From JAUXFK01 sp034189035 (GTDB lineage Bacteria > Desulfobacterota > UBA8473): DNA of 64,000 nt. The position numbers and the translations under genes are program-made. The notes under the pieces were generated by a model, which saw only the letters and a list, made by a program, of their open reading frames with translations, was not told the origin of the DNA and ran no database searches. Shown piece by piece: positions 53,403-62,314 of the stretch (position 1 is its first letter; each line of letters begins with the position of its first letter). Where the stretch lies: NCBI GenBank assembly GCA_034189035.1, contig JAXHVA010000003.1, positions 35,361 to 99,360 on the forward strand, given 5' to 3'.

Positions 53403-55538
53403 ATGAAGAGTTTCAATGGCGATCTCAGGTTGGCATCGGTAAATCTGAGAAGAAAGATACTAAAGGTACAGATTGGTTTGCTTTTAGCTATTCCAGCATT
53501 TTTAGGGGTATTGTTAAATATTATGATTCAGCGGCTGACACCAGATCAGTGGAAGTGGACGTACATCACCTATGGCTGGGAATCAATTATGTTTGGGATT
53601 ATTCTGTTATTTCCTTATATTTGGGCAAAACCTATAGAAAAATTTGTAATAAATGTAAAGAAAGGGAAAAAAATAGCGGAAAGGAAGGTTTTAAGGATAC
53701 AGAGATTAATATTTGACTATCCTTTTAAGGTTATGCTTTTTTTAGGATTCACCTGTTTTTTTGCGTATTTGATAGGAGGATTGCAAAACTTATATTTTGC
53801 CCGTTTAAATTTTATAGGGTTTATAAACGAGGCATTGATTGGAGCTATAATATCCATCACATTTGCCTTGTTTTGTTTCTTTTTCATTGAGAAGATTCTG
53901 CAGCCTGTGGGAGAGTTAGCCTCTTCTTTGACCCTGAAAAGGGAAGGCATAAGAAGAATTAGCCTTTCAAAGAAAGTAACGAGTATTTGTTTAGTACTTG
54001 GTCTTATACCTTTGATTGGAGTATCTACGGTAATTATGAACAACGCAATGGTTGCATTGGAGTGGCAGGTCAAACAGAGAGGACTGGAGAGGCTTAATGC
54101 GGCTATGAAATGGGTGGACATTGAAAAGAACAAAGAAAAGATCGAAGAACGAGCTAGGGAAGCTGTTTTTGGGGAGGATGGATATGTTTTCTGTATCGAT
54201 AATACTGGGAAACTCTTGTTTCATTCTCAAAGAGAAGAAGGTATAGATGCAACTATAGAAGATGAGAGGCTCCCACATGAATTGGTAAAGGCAATCTACA
54301 AAAAAGAAAGGGGAACATATACAGATCTAGCTGGAGAGAGACTAATGGCCTATGCTCCGGCCAAGGATGGGAATCTGATGTTTGCATCCATATTTTCCAT
54401 GAAAGGTCAATATGGTGAAATCAAGAGGATTACGCTTAATATTCTGATCGTTGCTGTTACTGTTCTTATTATGGTGTTATTATTGTCAGTAGTATTCTCA
54501 AACAATATAAAGACACTGATTGAGAAAATGGTCTCTATTTTGGAGGATATGGCTGTTGGTAAAGGGGACTTAACTCAGAGGATAAGAGTCAACTCGAATG
54601 ATGAACTGGGAGAACTCTCCAATCGGTTTGACACATTTCTTAATAGGTTCTATGAAATTGTTGAAAATGTGGTACAGGTCACCAATCAGGTGGCTGTATC
54701 AGCAGAAGAGTCATCCAAGGCATCTGAGGAGATAGCAAAAGGAGTAGACGCCGAATCCAGTAAGACAATCGAGATATCTACTTCTATTGAGGAGATGTCA
54801 GCTATAGTAAGGGAGGTGGCGAAAAATGCTACTGACGCTGCTGATAATGCAATGACAGCCATGGAAGTCGCCCAAAAGAGTGGAGATATTGTGAATAAGA
54901 CCGTACAAGGGATGGAGGGTATCGCTATTACTATGCAAAGGTTAGCTTCTGGAATCAGTGCACTAGGCCAGAGGGCAGATGAAATCGGCGAGATAATCGA
55001 GGTGGTAGACGATATAGCCGATCAGACCAATCTCCTTGCATTAAATGCAGCCATAGAGGCGGCCAGGGCAGGAGAGTATGGCAGAGGATTTTCTGTGGTC
55101 GCGGACGAAGTGCGCAAACTGGCGGAAAGAACAACCGCCGCAACCAAAGAAGTGGCATCTGCTATAAAAGCTATACAGGATCAGACAAATGATGCGGTAA
55201 CATCTATGAGGATGGCGAATAAAGAGGTAGAGATGGGTGTTGAAATGGCCAACCAGTCAGGGGAAGCTCTGCATAAAATAATAGAGGATACAGGGAAGAT
55301 ATCACAGATGGTGACGCAGATTGCCTTAGCTACTGAGGAGCAATCCGTTGCAACTGAGCAGATATCAGTGAATGTGGAAGATATAAACTCAATAATAGGT
55401 AAAACAGCTATCAGTGTTACGGATTCAGCCGATGCATCTTTAGAGCTTGCAGAAATCACAGAAGGGCTTAGAATACTGGTAGGCCAATTTAAACTTCATG
55501 ATTTCATCGGCAAAAAGGATATGGTAGAAGGAATATAA
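53403..55538 (+). CDS. Methyl-accepting chemotaxis protein 2
   Basis: This 711-residue protein is the tandem paralog of the preceding receptor, with the same order of parts. A Cache-like sensor carries EDGYVFCIDNTGKLLFHSQRE. The HAMP domain has GKGDLTQRIRVNSNDELGELSNRFD. The signalling tip is almost unchanged, and the sensor domain is the more diverged part. The two genes are 58 bases apart, and the stop of this gene meets the convergent radical SAM gene with no spacer. Confidence 0.92.
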   Translation: MKSFNGDLRLASVNLRRKILKVQIGLLLAIPAFLGVLLNIMIQRLTPDQWKWTYITYGWESIMFGIILLFPYIWAKPIEKFVINVKKGKKIAERKVLRIQRLIFDYPFKVMLFLGFTCFFAYLIGGLQNLYFARLNFIGFINEALIGAIISITFALFCFFFIEKILQPVGELASSLTLKREGIRRISLSKKVTSICLVLGLIPLIGVSTVIMNNAMVALEWQVKQRGLERLNAAMKWVDIEKNKEKIEERAREAVFGEDGYVFCIDNTGKLLFHSQREEGIDATIEDERLPHELVKAIYKKERGTYTDLAGERLMAYAPAKDGNLMFASIFSMKGQYGEIKRITLNILIVAVTVLIMVLLLSVVFSNNIKTLIEKMVSILEDMAVGKGDLTQRIRVNSNDELGELSNRFDTFLNRFYEIVENVVQVTNQVAVSAEESSKASEEIAKGVDAESSKTIEISTSIEEMSAIVREVAKNATDAADNAMTAMEVAQKSGDIVNKTVQGMEGIAITMQRLASGISALGQRADEIGEIIEVVDDIADQTNLLALNAAIEAARAGEYGRGFSVVADEVRKLAERTTAATKEVASAIKAIQDQTNDAVTSMRMANKEVEMGVEMANQSGEALHKIIEDTGKISQMVTQIALATEEQSVATEQISVNVEDINSIIGKTAISVTDSADASLELAEITEGLRILVGQFKLHDFIGKKDMVEGI

Positions 55539-56447
55539 TTATCTAAATCCTCTATGCAATCCTAGGTTTTTGGCTATTTCTCTTGCTTTTCGATATTCTT
55601 CTGAAGTAATCTTTCGACTCAGCTCTGGGAATTCATATGATTTGTACATAGGTCGATATTGGGCCATTATATTCACATAAGAATCCTTAGAAATCTCAGT
55701 AGCAATAAATTTCATTATATCTGAAGTTCCAGCTAATTCATAAGGCATAATCATGTGTCTAATGAGAAGCCCAGTTTTTGCAATACCGTCTTTATCTATA
55801 CTTAAATCGCCAACCTGGATATGCATTTGCTTCAGTGCATCTTTGACGACTTCAGGATAGTCAGGAGCCTTTGTGTATTTCTTTGCTACTTCCCCGTCGA
55901 AGAATTTTATATCGGGCATATAGATATCTATGATGCCATCGAGCAGTCTGATGACTTCCTGTGATTCATATCCTCCGCAGTTGAATACTAAGGGGATATT
56001 TAAACCAGAATATATCGCCTCTGGTAAGGATGCTACAATCTGGGGGACATATTGGGTTGGGGTGACAAAATTGATATTATGACACCCTATATTCTGTAAC
56101 CTGAGCATCTGTTTCGCCATAATGGAGGTCGTAGTTATTTCTCCTTTGCCTAGGTGGCTTATTTCATAGTTCTGGCAGAATATACATCTTAGATTACAGT
56201 GAGTGAAAAAAATGGTTCCCGATCCATTAAACCCGACCAAGGGCGGTTCTTCACCGAAATGGGGAAAGGCACTGGAAATAATCAGCTCTTTTCCAGCTTT
56301 ACAAATCCCTACCTCACCTTCCATGCGGTTTACACTGCATTTGCGAGGGCATAGTCTGCACTCCTTGAGGATTTCATATAGGGCATCAACCCTTTTTGCT
56401 AATTCTCCGGTTCGGTTTAATTCGATATATTTGGGGATGTAAGACAT
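55539..56447 (-). CDS. PflX-like radical SAM protein (COG1313)
   Basis: This 302-residue protein has a radical SAM motif with cysteines at 84, 88 and 91 (THCNLRCIFCQN). Before it lies a cysteine-rich stretch, C-x2-C-x3-C (CRLCPRKC) plus GICKAG, that may bind a second cluster. The TPTQYVPQIV and FNCGGYESQEVI motifs follow. It resembles pyruvate formate-lyase activating enzymes and PflX, whose substrates are unknown. No glycyl radical enzyme is nearby. Confidence 0.87.
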   Translation of the reverse strand: MSYIPKYIELNRTGELAKRVDALYEILKECRLCPRKCSVNRMEGEVGICKAGKELIISSAFPHFGEEPPLVGFNGSGTIFFTHCNLRCIFCQNYEISHLGKGEITTTSIMAKQMLRLQNIGCHNINFVTPTQYVPQIVASLPEAIYSGLNIPLVFNCGGYESQEVIRLLDGIIDIYMPDIKFFDGEVAKKYTKAPDYPEVVKDALKQMHIQVGDLSIDKDGIAKTGLLIRHMIMPYELAGTSDIMKFIATEISKDSYVNIMAQYRPMYKSYEFPELSRKITSEEYRKAREIAKNLGLHRGFR

Positions 56448-57107
56448 AACGAAAGTCCCTTTTTTTCTTTGGCTCTATTCTACAATCAACCTCTTTTCTC
56501 AGTCAAGGTTATTTTCCTTAAATGGCTATTGAGTTAGCACAGAAAAAGCAGTCACATTTATAGCCCGAACAAAACTCACGATTTAGTGAGCATTAAGAAA
56601 GAACAGCATGGATCATTTGAACTAGACAGTCGAAAATATATTTGTTAAGACTCACAACCAAGAAGCAATCCCCTGTTCTTTATCAACAATCACTTATACA
56701 GCTCAGATAAGTTGCATGCATTATAATATGACCGCCTTTACTATGACCGATTTTTTGCAAAGGGAAGTGAATAATCATTTTTCCTTACTAAAATTTACAG
56801 TTGTGCCTCATATGCCAAAGGTATTTACTTTTGTTTTATTGAACACTACAATACTTTTAAGGTTGGTAAAGTCATTTCAATTGTAGAGCCTCTAATTGAA
56901 AGAAAGGTATCATTTTAGTGCTATGAAATAGAAAACAATCATCAAGCTTCTACGATAGTCAAATTTTAATGCGTGTATTGTCTTAGCATCTAAATGAGTT
57001 AAGAAAGAATAGGGGAAAGACGCGAGTTTTACATTGATTAAATTTTGATTGCCGCTTCTTGCCACTCTTTTCAAAAAGCTAAACTTTTACAAAAAAAGAG
57101 GATGTAT
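56448..57107. other. 660-base intergenic region carrying repeat family 1
   Basis: No gene is supported. The region consists largely of repeat copy C (56912-57075), with AAAGAGG before the ATG of the aldehyde dehydrogenase. No consensus promoter was recognised. Confidence 0.4.
56912..57075 (+). repeat. Dispersed intergenic repeat, family 1, copy C
   Basis: This is the longest recognisable copy: CATTTTAGTGCTATGAAATAG, then AATCATCAAGCTTCTACGA, TAGTCAAATTTTAATG, then AGAAAGAATAGGGGAAAGACGCGAG, and CACTCTTTTCAAAAAGCT. Copies A (17600-17716) and B (48624-48710) match it in inverse orientation, and copy F (58545-58610) matches its two ends. Confidence 0.5.
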
Positions 57108-58532
57108 ATGCATAAATTTAAGATGAATATTAACGGCAATTTAGATAACCAGGGGACTGAACATACGATTAGAAGCCCTTATGATCGGAAAGCAGTGGGA
57201 AAAGTGATATTTGCAGGTCCTAAAGAGGCTGAATTCGCGCTTGATACAGCTTGCAGAGCATTTGATGAAATATCAAATATGCCGGTTTATGAAAGAGCGT
57301 CTGTTTTACGAGAGATATCGAAGGGTATATCACAGTGCAGTGATCAATTGACTCAGATAATAAAGGATGAAGCAGGCAAGCCGATAAAGCTTGCCAGGGC
57401 TGAAGTGGATAGGGCTGTCTCTACTTTCCTCTTAGCCGCTAATGAGGCATTGAATATGGAAGGTGCTGTCTTAAATTTAGATAGTGTACCTGCGGGTTCC
57501 AATAAGATAGGTATAGTAAAACGCTTTCCAATAGGCCCTGTGCTTGCGATAACTCCCTTTAATTTCCCATTGAACCTTGTCTCCCATAAAGTTGCTCCTG
57601 CTTTGGCTGCTGGAAACAGTATTGTTTTGAAGCCTTCATCAAAGGCACCCATGTCTGCCCTTACACTGGCTGAGATTGCAATAAAAGCGGGTCTTGCTCC
57701 AAGTATACTCAATGTGGTTCCATGTTCGAGTCAAATAGCACAAGGCATGGTTAAGGATGCGAGGATTAGAAAATTTTCGTTTACTGGGAGTGCAAAGGTC
57801 GGCTGGAAACTAAAGGCTCTGGCTGGAAAGAAGAAGGTTACCCTGGAGTTGGGTGGTAATGCCGGTGTGATTGTAGAGGCAGATTCAGATATTGATATGG
57901 TGGTTGAAAAGTTGATATTCGGATCATTTGCGTATGCAGGCCAGGTGTGTATATCTGTACAGCGTATCTTTGTCCAGCAATCCGTTGCCGATGAATTTAT
58001 CGGCCGTTTTGTAGAATGTACAAAGAAGGAAACCTTATGGGGAGATCCTTCAGAGCCGGATGTTATATGCGGCCCTCTGATAGATTCGGAAAATGTAGCT
58101 CGCGTACTGAGATGGATAGATGAAGCAAGAACCAATGGTGCAAAACTGTTATGCGGTGGCGAACAGCAAGGGAGTATTATTACTCCGGCAGTTCTTACTG
58201 AGGTTGATCCGAGACTTTCTATAGCAGCAAAAGAGGCATTTGGGCCTGTAGTTGTAATAGAGAGATATAAAGAATTTGACGAGGCTATAGCCAGACTTAA
58301 CGATTCTGTATATGGACTTCAGGCTGCTGTATTTACAAATGATATAGGAAAGGTCTTTAAGGCATATAATAGAATCGATGTCGGAGGGCTCATCCATAAT
58401 GATTCTCCATCATTTCGAGTAGATCTGATGCCATACGGCGGTGTTAAAGATTCAGGAGAAGGGAGGGAAGGGATCCGTTATGCCATTTTAGATATGACGG
58501 AAATGAAACTCCTTGTAATTAATCCACTATGA
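57108..58532 (+). CDS. NAD(P)-dependent aldehyde dehydrogenase
   Basis: This 474-residue enzyme oxidises an aldehyde to the acid. Catalytic Cys281 lies in AGQVCISVQRI, and the general base Glu247 in VTLELGGNAG. The cofactor region ITPFNFPLNLVSHKVAPALAAGN and the FTGSAKVG loop are intact. The ending is DSGEGREGIRYAI. The substrate is unclear; the AGQVCISVQRIFV motif is typical of lactaldehyde- or glyceraldehyde-type members. AAAGAGG six bases before the ATG at 57108 decides against two ATGs upstream. Repeat family 1 flanks it on both sides. Confidence 0.92.
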   Translation: MHKFKMNINGNLDNQGTEHTIRSPYDRKAVGKVIFAGPKEAEFALDTACRAFDEISNMPVYERASVLREISKGISQCSDQLTQIIKDEAGKPIKLARAEVDRAVSTFLLAANEALNMEGAVLNLDSVPAGSNKIGIVKRFPIGPVLAITPFNFPLNLVSHKVAPALAAGNSIVLKPSSKAPMSALTLAEIAIKAGLAPSILNVVPCSSQIAQGMVKDARIRKFSFTGSAKVGWKLKALAGKKKVTLELGGNAGVIVEADSDIDMVVEKLIFGSFAYAGQVCISVQRIFVQQSVADEFIGRFVECTKKETLWGDPSEPDVICGPLIDSENVARVLRWIDEARTNGAKLLCGGEQQGSIITPAVLTEVDPRLSIAAKEAFGPVVVIERYKEFDEAIARLNDSVYGLQAAVFTNDIGKVFKAYNRIDVGGLIHNDSPSFRVDLMPYGGVKDSGEGREGIRYAILDMTEMKLLVINPL

Positions 58533-58544
58533 AAGGTGAGATTG

Positions 58545-58610
58545 TTTCAGTGTTATAAAATAGGAAGCTGTCATTAGGCTTCAACTCTTTTCAAAAAGCG
58601 AGAAAATTTC
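58545..58610 (+). repeat. Dispersed repeat family 1, shortened copy F
   Basis: TCAGTGTTATAAAATAGGAAGC and CATTAGGCTTCAACTCTTTTC, then AAAAAGCGA, match the outer parts of copy C with its middle missing. Thus related sequence flanks the aldehyde dehydrogenase gene directly. Confidence 0.4.
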
Positions 58611-58640
58611 AAAGAGGAAGATAATGCCTTTCAGAAAAAG

Positions 58641-59000
58641 TTATGGCTCTTCATGGCCTAATGATACCATCTTACGGTGACGAGCCTCCTCTCTTTGTAT
58701 ATCGAGTCTCTTCCAGTCTTCCTTGAGACGTTCCAGTCTCTCTGTCAAGGCATGAAGCTTATTTTCTTTCGATTGAATCTCAGGTTGTGGGGTAGCGATT
58801 GGTCCTTGGCCTTCCAGGTCATTTATCCGGTCCTTTAATTCCTGTGCCTCTTTATGTATAGCCCTCATTTCGGCAAGGATTTCCTCTTCGTCTTTAGTTA
58901 TGTATTCTTTGAGTTTTGTGCATGTAGTCTCTTGTGAGAAGATACAGTCGTTTTGTTTCTCCTTTACAAAGAGATCTTTCATATCTTCTTGTTTTTTCAT
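58641..59000 (-). CDS. Small coiled-coil protein of unknown function
   Basis: A 119-residue, highly charged protein with no membrane segment. Residues 35-75 and 85-112 are predicted to form coiled coils (EEILAEMRAIHKEAQELK, then LHALTERLERLKEDWKRLD), with two cysteines in NDCIFSQETTC. AGGAGG precedes the ATG at 59000, and a longer frame is rejected. It follows the zinc-ribbon gene by 66 bases. The family was not recognised. Confidence 0.6.
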   Translation of the reverse strand: MKKQEDMKDLFVKEKQNDCIFSQETTCTKLKEYITKDEEEILAEMRAIHKEAQELKDRINDLEGQGPIATPQPEIQSKENKLHALTERLERLKEDWKRLDIQREEARHRKMVSLGHEEP

Positions 59001-59066
59001 TATTGTATAACCTCCTAGATCGATAAATAAAAAAACATCCCTCCAAATCAAAAAAAGGTGAACTGG

Positions 59067-59321
59067 TTATTCAATTGGGTTTTTCTTCAACATCTCGATT
59101 GTAAATTTATGGAAGCGCGTATTTTTTTTGATCAGGGTATACATCAAATTATAGCTTTCGTTGTCTTCACACTTAACATGGGTACATAGGCATTGGTGCC
59201 TGCAGTTCTCACAATAATAGTCTTCGTTTAGTTGAATCTCACATGTGCCACAATAGGGCTTCAATGAAAGAGCTTTATCTTCAATTTTTGCAATGAAATA
59301 ATCCCCTTTACGTTTAGACAT
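59067..59321 (-). CDS. Small cysteine-rich (zinc-ribbon-like) protein
   Basis: An 84-residue protein with seven cysteines at 24, 27, 37, 40, 44, 46 and 51. The pairs C-x2-C at 24/27 and 37/40 form a likely zinc ribbon; CLC and a further Cys may bind a second metal or a cluster. There is no signal peptide. GAGGAGG precedes the ATG. Nothing else identifies its role; it is probably co-transcribed with the coiled-coil gene. Confidence 0.6.
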   Translation of the reverse strand: MSKRKGDYFIAKIEDKALSLKPYCGTCEIQLNEDYYCENCRHQCLCTHVKCEDNESYNLMYTLIKKNTRFHKFTIEMLKKNPIE

Positions 59322-59553
59322 ATTCTTCCTCCTCTTTGTTCCTCTCTCAGTAAACAGTGAAGCCGTTACTCGATTAACCTCTTTGCCTTTTTTGAACTTG
59401 AAAAAATTTATTCATCTATAAATGAACACTTAAATAATGATTCGACAAAAACTCATTATTGATAAATTTTTATTATAGATCAAATATACTTTTAGGTAAA
59501 GCAAAATACGAATAAAGGCCAAAGATGACTGAAAGTGAGAAAGGAGAAATGAC

Positions 59554-60050
59554 TTGGCACTATTTGAAAGAAACAAGAACATAAAAGCTGATATTATCGA
59601 AGAAGGATTACTCAATATAGAGGTCTCTATGATGGATAATGTTCATCATATTTCCACTACGTATCACATCTCCTTTCAAGATAGAGAGATCAGGTATGAA
59701 GAGGCAGACTTTAAGAAGTCACCATATTTGAAAGTCTACAGGCAAACCAGTAAAAAGATGGCTAGTATCATTGGATTAAAGGCATATGATGACTTTGCTA
59801 AAAAAGTGACTGATTATTTAGGGGGAAAAACGGATGTCTTCATTTGGTTGATCAGTTACTGGAGATGGCCAAATGTCTTGCCCAGTTCATAAGCAAATCC
59901 TTAAATTTCCCTATAGAAGACGACATCAATGATGCTTCTTTACTCAGTAAGACGATACTTGAGTCATATCCAATGATGGGGGACATGTGTTGGGCATATA
60001 GTATCGAAAATGATCACCTGTTCACCAAAAACGTCAGATGCGGACTTTAA
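59554..60050 (+). CDS. DUF2889-like protein, frameshifted
   Basis: The first frame (59554-59892) begins at a TTG after AGAAAGGAG and encodes 112 residues up to LGGKTDVFIW. The domain appears to continue in the -1 frame, where the sequence reads GCLHLVDQLLEMAKCLAQFI and runs on to 60050. Together they make an approximately 165-residue protein with the LGG-x2-GC-HL pattern of DUF2889. The switch lies in a GGGGGAAAAAC run near 59820-59830. It may be a real or sequencing frameshift, or a programmed one. Function is unknown. It converges with the crotonase gene. Confidence 0.6.
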
Positions 60051-60069
60051 ACAGATTTGGTCATATAGC

Positions 60070-60849
60070 TCATCTTCCTATAAATGTTGGTTTTTCTTTG
60101 TTGAGAAAGGCCTTGACAGCTTCCTTATGGTCTGTAGTCTCCATGAGTTCTTTTTGCATAAAGGCTTCATAGTTCAAAGCCTCTTCAAGATCCATGTGCC
60201 ATGCCTTTTGCAAAAAGTTTTTGGTCATACCGATAGCCCTGGTAGCTGATTTCGATAGCCTCTTGGCAAGTTTCATCCCTGTCTCTTCAAGGTTTTCCAG
60301 TGGTACTACATTGTTTATAAGACCCATTTCCAGTGCGTCATTTGCACTGATTATCTTACCAGTAAACAGGAGTTCTTTTGCCTTTGCCATACCGATCAAT
60401 CGAGGCAACAGGTATGCTCCGCCCCAGTCCGGTCCGAGACCTATCCTCACAAAAACCTCTCCAAAACGGGCATTTTCCGAAGCTATAATCAAATCACAGG
60501 CAAGTGCCAGATTGCAACCAGCACCTACTGCATCACCATTTACCACGGCGATTACGGGTTTTTCCATAGAGGTTATTCCTTTTACAGTCCTGTGAACAAA
60601 ACCCATGATGGATTTCATCTTTTTTTCATCCTTTAAATTCCCCCAGCTTTTAATATCCCCTCCTGCTGAAAAGGCTCGCCCTGCACCTGTAATAACAACT
60701 GCGCGGACATCCTCGTCTGCTGCTAGGTTATCAACGATATTGGCCAGCCCTTCACGCATCTCGATGCTAAATGCATTCAATACCTCAGGCCGGTTTAGAG
60801 TTACTTTTGCAAGATTCTCTTTATTTTCTACCAGTATCTCGTTTTGCAT
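60070..60849 (-). CDS. Enoyl-CoA hydratase/isomerase (crotonase family)
   Basis: This 259-residue protein has the oxyanion-hole motifs GRAFSAGGDIK near residue 60 and NGDAVGAGCNLALACDLIIAS near 105. The two catalytic glutamates of true hydratases are not both present: the first is replaced (GCNLA) and the second region reads GLGPDWGGAYLLPRL. The pattern is closer to PaaG-like isomerases or ring-cleaving crotonases. It lies 26 bases downstream of an acyl-CoA synthetase, forming a small acyl-CoA catabolic unit. Confidence 0.88.
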   Translation of the reverse strand: MQNEILVENKENLAKVTLNRPEVLNAFSIEMREGLANIVDNLAADEDVRAVVITGAGRAFSAGGDIKSWGNLKDEKKMKSIMGFVHRTVKGITSMEKPVIAVVNGDAVGAGCNLALACDLIIASENARFGEVFVRIGLGPDWGGAYLLPRLIGMAKAKELLFTGKIISANDALEMGLINNVVPLENLEETGMKLAKRLSKSATRAIGMTKNFLQKAWHMDLEEALNYEAFMQKELMETTDHKEAVKAFLNKEKPTFIGR

Positions 60850-60875
60850 TTTCGTATACCTCCTTTTTTGAGAGT

Positions 60876-62288
60876 TTACTCTTCTTGTAGTCTCCTGTTA
60901 TATTCTATGAGGTTGTCTATCGCTTTAGAAGCCCTGGAAATGGATGGATAGAGTGGAAGTCCCTGTTTTAAAAACTTCTCCTGTTCCTCTTGAAGCACCT
61001 GTTTGGCCTCTGGAGTCCCTACACTTCTCAGTACAAAGGCTACGGGTTTGCCACATTTTTTTGCATTATCAATAATAGACTGAGTAATCTGTGCGATCAA
61101 CTTTCTTCCAACAAAGAGAACAGTACTGTCAATTTCAGCGTGTACTATGAGAGACCCGATTTCGGTGCATTCTGCTACAGTCCGTATTGTCTTTCCAAAC
61201 ATATCTGGGTCCCATACAAAAGGTGAATCTATCGGGTTCTTCGAGCTTGTCCCTTCTTTGGGCATGAACTTGTTGAGGTTCTGTCGAATTGAATCTGGGA
61301 ATGGCGGAACTTGTAGCCCTGAACTTTCACACTCATCCGCAGCAGTAACACTTGGGCCTCCGCCACTGCCGATGAGTCCGACTTTTCGGTTTTTGGGTAC
61401 TTTCATATAAAGACAGGCTATAACAGTGTCGATCAACTCGTCGAAACTCGATACGCCAATTGCTCCGGATTGTTTTATAACAGCATTCCATATCTCATTC
61501 GTTCCGGCAAGTGAAGAAGTATGGGAAGCAACGGCTCTTGTCCCTGCATCTGTACGTCCTCCCTTGAGTACAATATAGGGTTTAATCTTAGAAACCTTAC
61601 TCAGTATAGAGAAAAAACGTCTCCCGTTTTTCACTCCTTCGATATACGATGCAACCACCTTGGTTTCAGAATCAGAGGCGAAATATTCTAAGAAGTCAGA
61701 TTCGTTCAAATCAGAGGCATTGCCGTAACTGATCAATTCACTGCAAAGCACACCGTGTATTGCCCCCAGCTTGACTATCTCTACTGCGTTCCAGCCGCTT
61801 TGTGCCATGATCCCAAGAGGGCCGCTTTTCTTGGGGAAGTCATAGCGCCAGCATATACCACTTTTAGGGCAATACACTCCCATGCAATTTGGACCGATGA
61901 TACGAATGCCTCCCCGCTTTGCGATTTTGAGGAGTTCTTTCTCCATTTTTATTCCCTCCTCTTCGCCTGTTTCACTGAACCCTGCGGTATAGAATTGAAC
62001 GAACTTCACACCCTTATATGCGCAGTCTTCCATAAGCTGAATGGTGAGATGGGCAGGTATGGTTACAATTACCAAATCCACACTTTCTGGGATATCCCGA
62101 ACAGTGGGATACACCTTAATTCCATTGAATTCATCTAGCTTGGGGTTTACTGGATATATTTTTCCAGAATAACCGAGTTCAAGAAGTACATTCATCCAGA
62201 ATCCTCCGCCGAATTTTGCCGGATTGGTAGAAATCCCGACTAATGCAATTGACCGAGGATAGAAAAGGTACTGTAAGTCGTTTGTCAT
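60876..62288 (-). CDS. ADP-forming acyl-CoA synthetase, alpha (CoA-binding) part
   Basis: This 470-residue protein has an N-terminal CoA-binding Rossmann domain (YPRSIALVGISTNPAKFGG, PVNPKLDEFNGIKVYPTV, IIGPNCMGVY). A succinyl-CoA-ligase-like flavodoxin domain follows, with the predicted phospho-histidine His256 in VASHTSSLAGT. The beta/ATP-grasp half needed for activity is not in the neighbourhood, so it must be encoded elsewhere. It would link acyl-CoA breakdown to ATP, fitting an anaerobe. Confidence 0.87.
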   Translation of the reverse strand: MTNDLQYLFYPRSIALVGISTNPAKFGGGFWMNVLLELGYSGKIYPVNPKLDEFNGIKVYPTVRDIPESVDLVIVTIPAHLTIQLMEDCAYKGVKFVQFYTAGFSETGEEEGIKMEKELLKIAKRGGIRIIGPNCMGVYCPKSGICWRYDFPKKSGPLGIMAQSGWNAVEIVKLGAIHGVLCSELISYGNASDLNESDFLEYFASDSETKVVASYIEGVKNGRRFFSILSKVSKIKPYIVLKGGRTDAGTRAVASHTSSLAGTNEIWNAVIKQSGAIGVSSFDELIDTVIACLYMKVPKNRKVGLIGSGGGPSVTAADECESSGLQVPPFPDSIRQNLNKFMPKEGTSSKNPIDSPFVWDPDMFGKTIRTVAECTEIGSLIVHAEIDSTVLFVGRKLIAQITQSIIDNAKKCGKPVAFVLRSVGTPEAKQVLQEEQEKFLKQGLPLYPSISRASKAIDNLIEYNRRLQEE

Positions 62289-62314
62289 GATAAAAAATCC
62301 TCCTTTTTGCTTGA

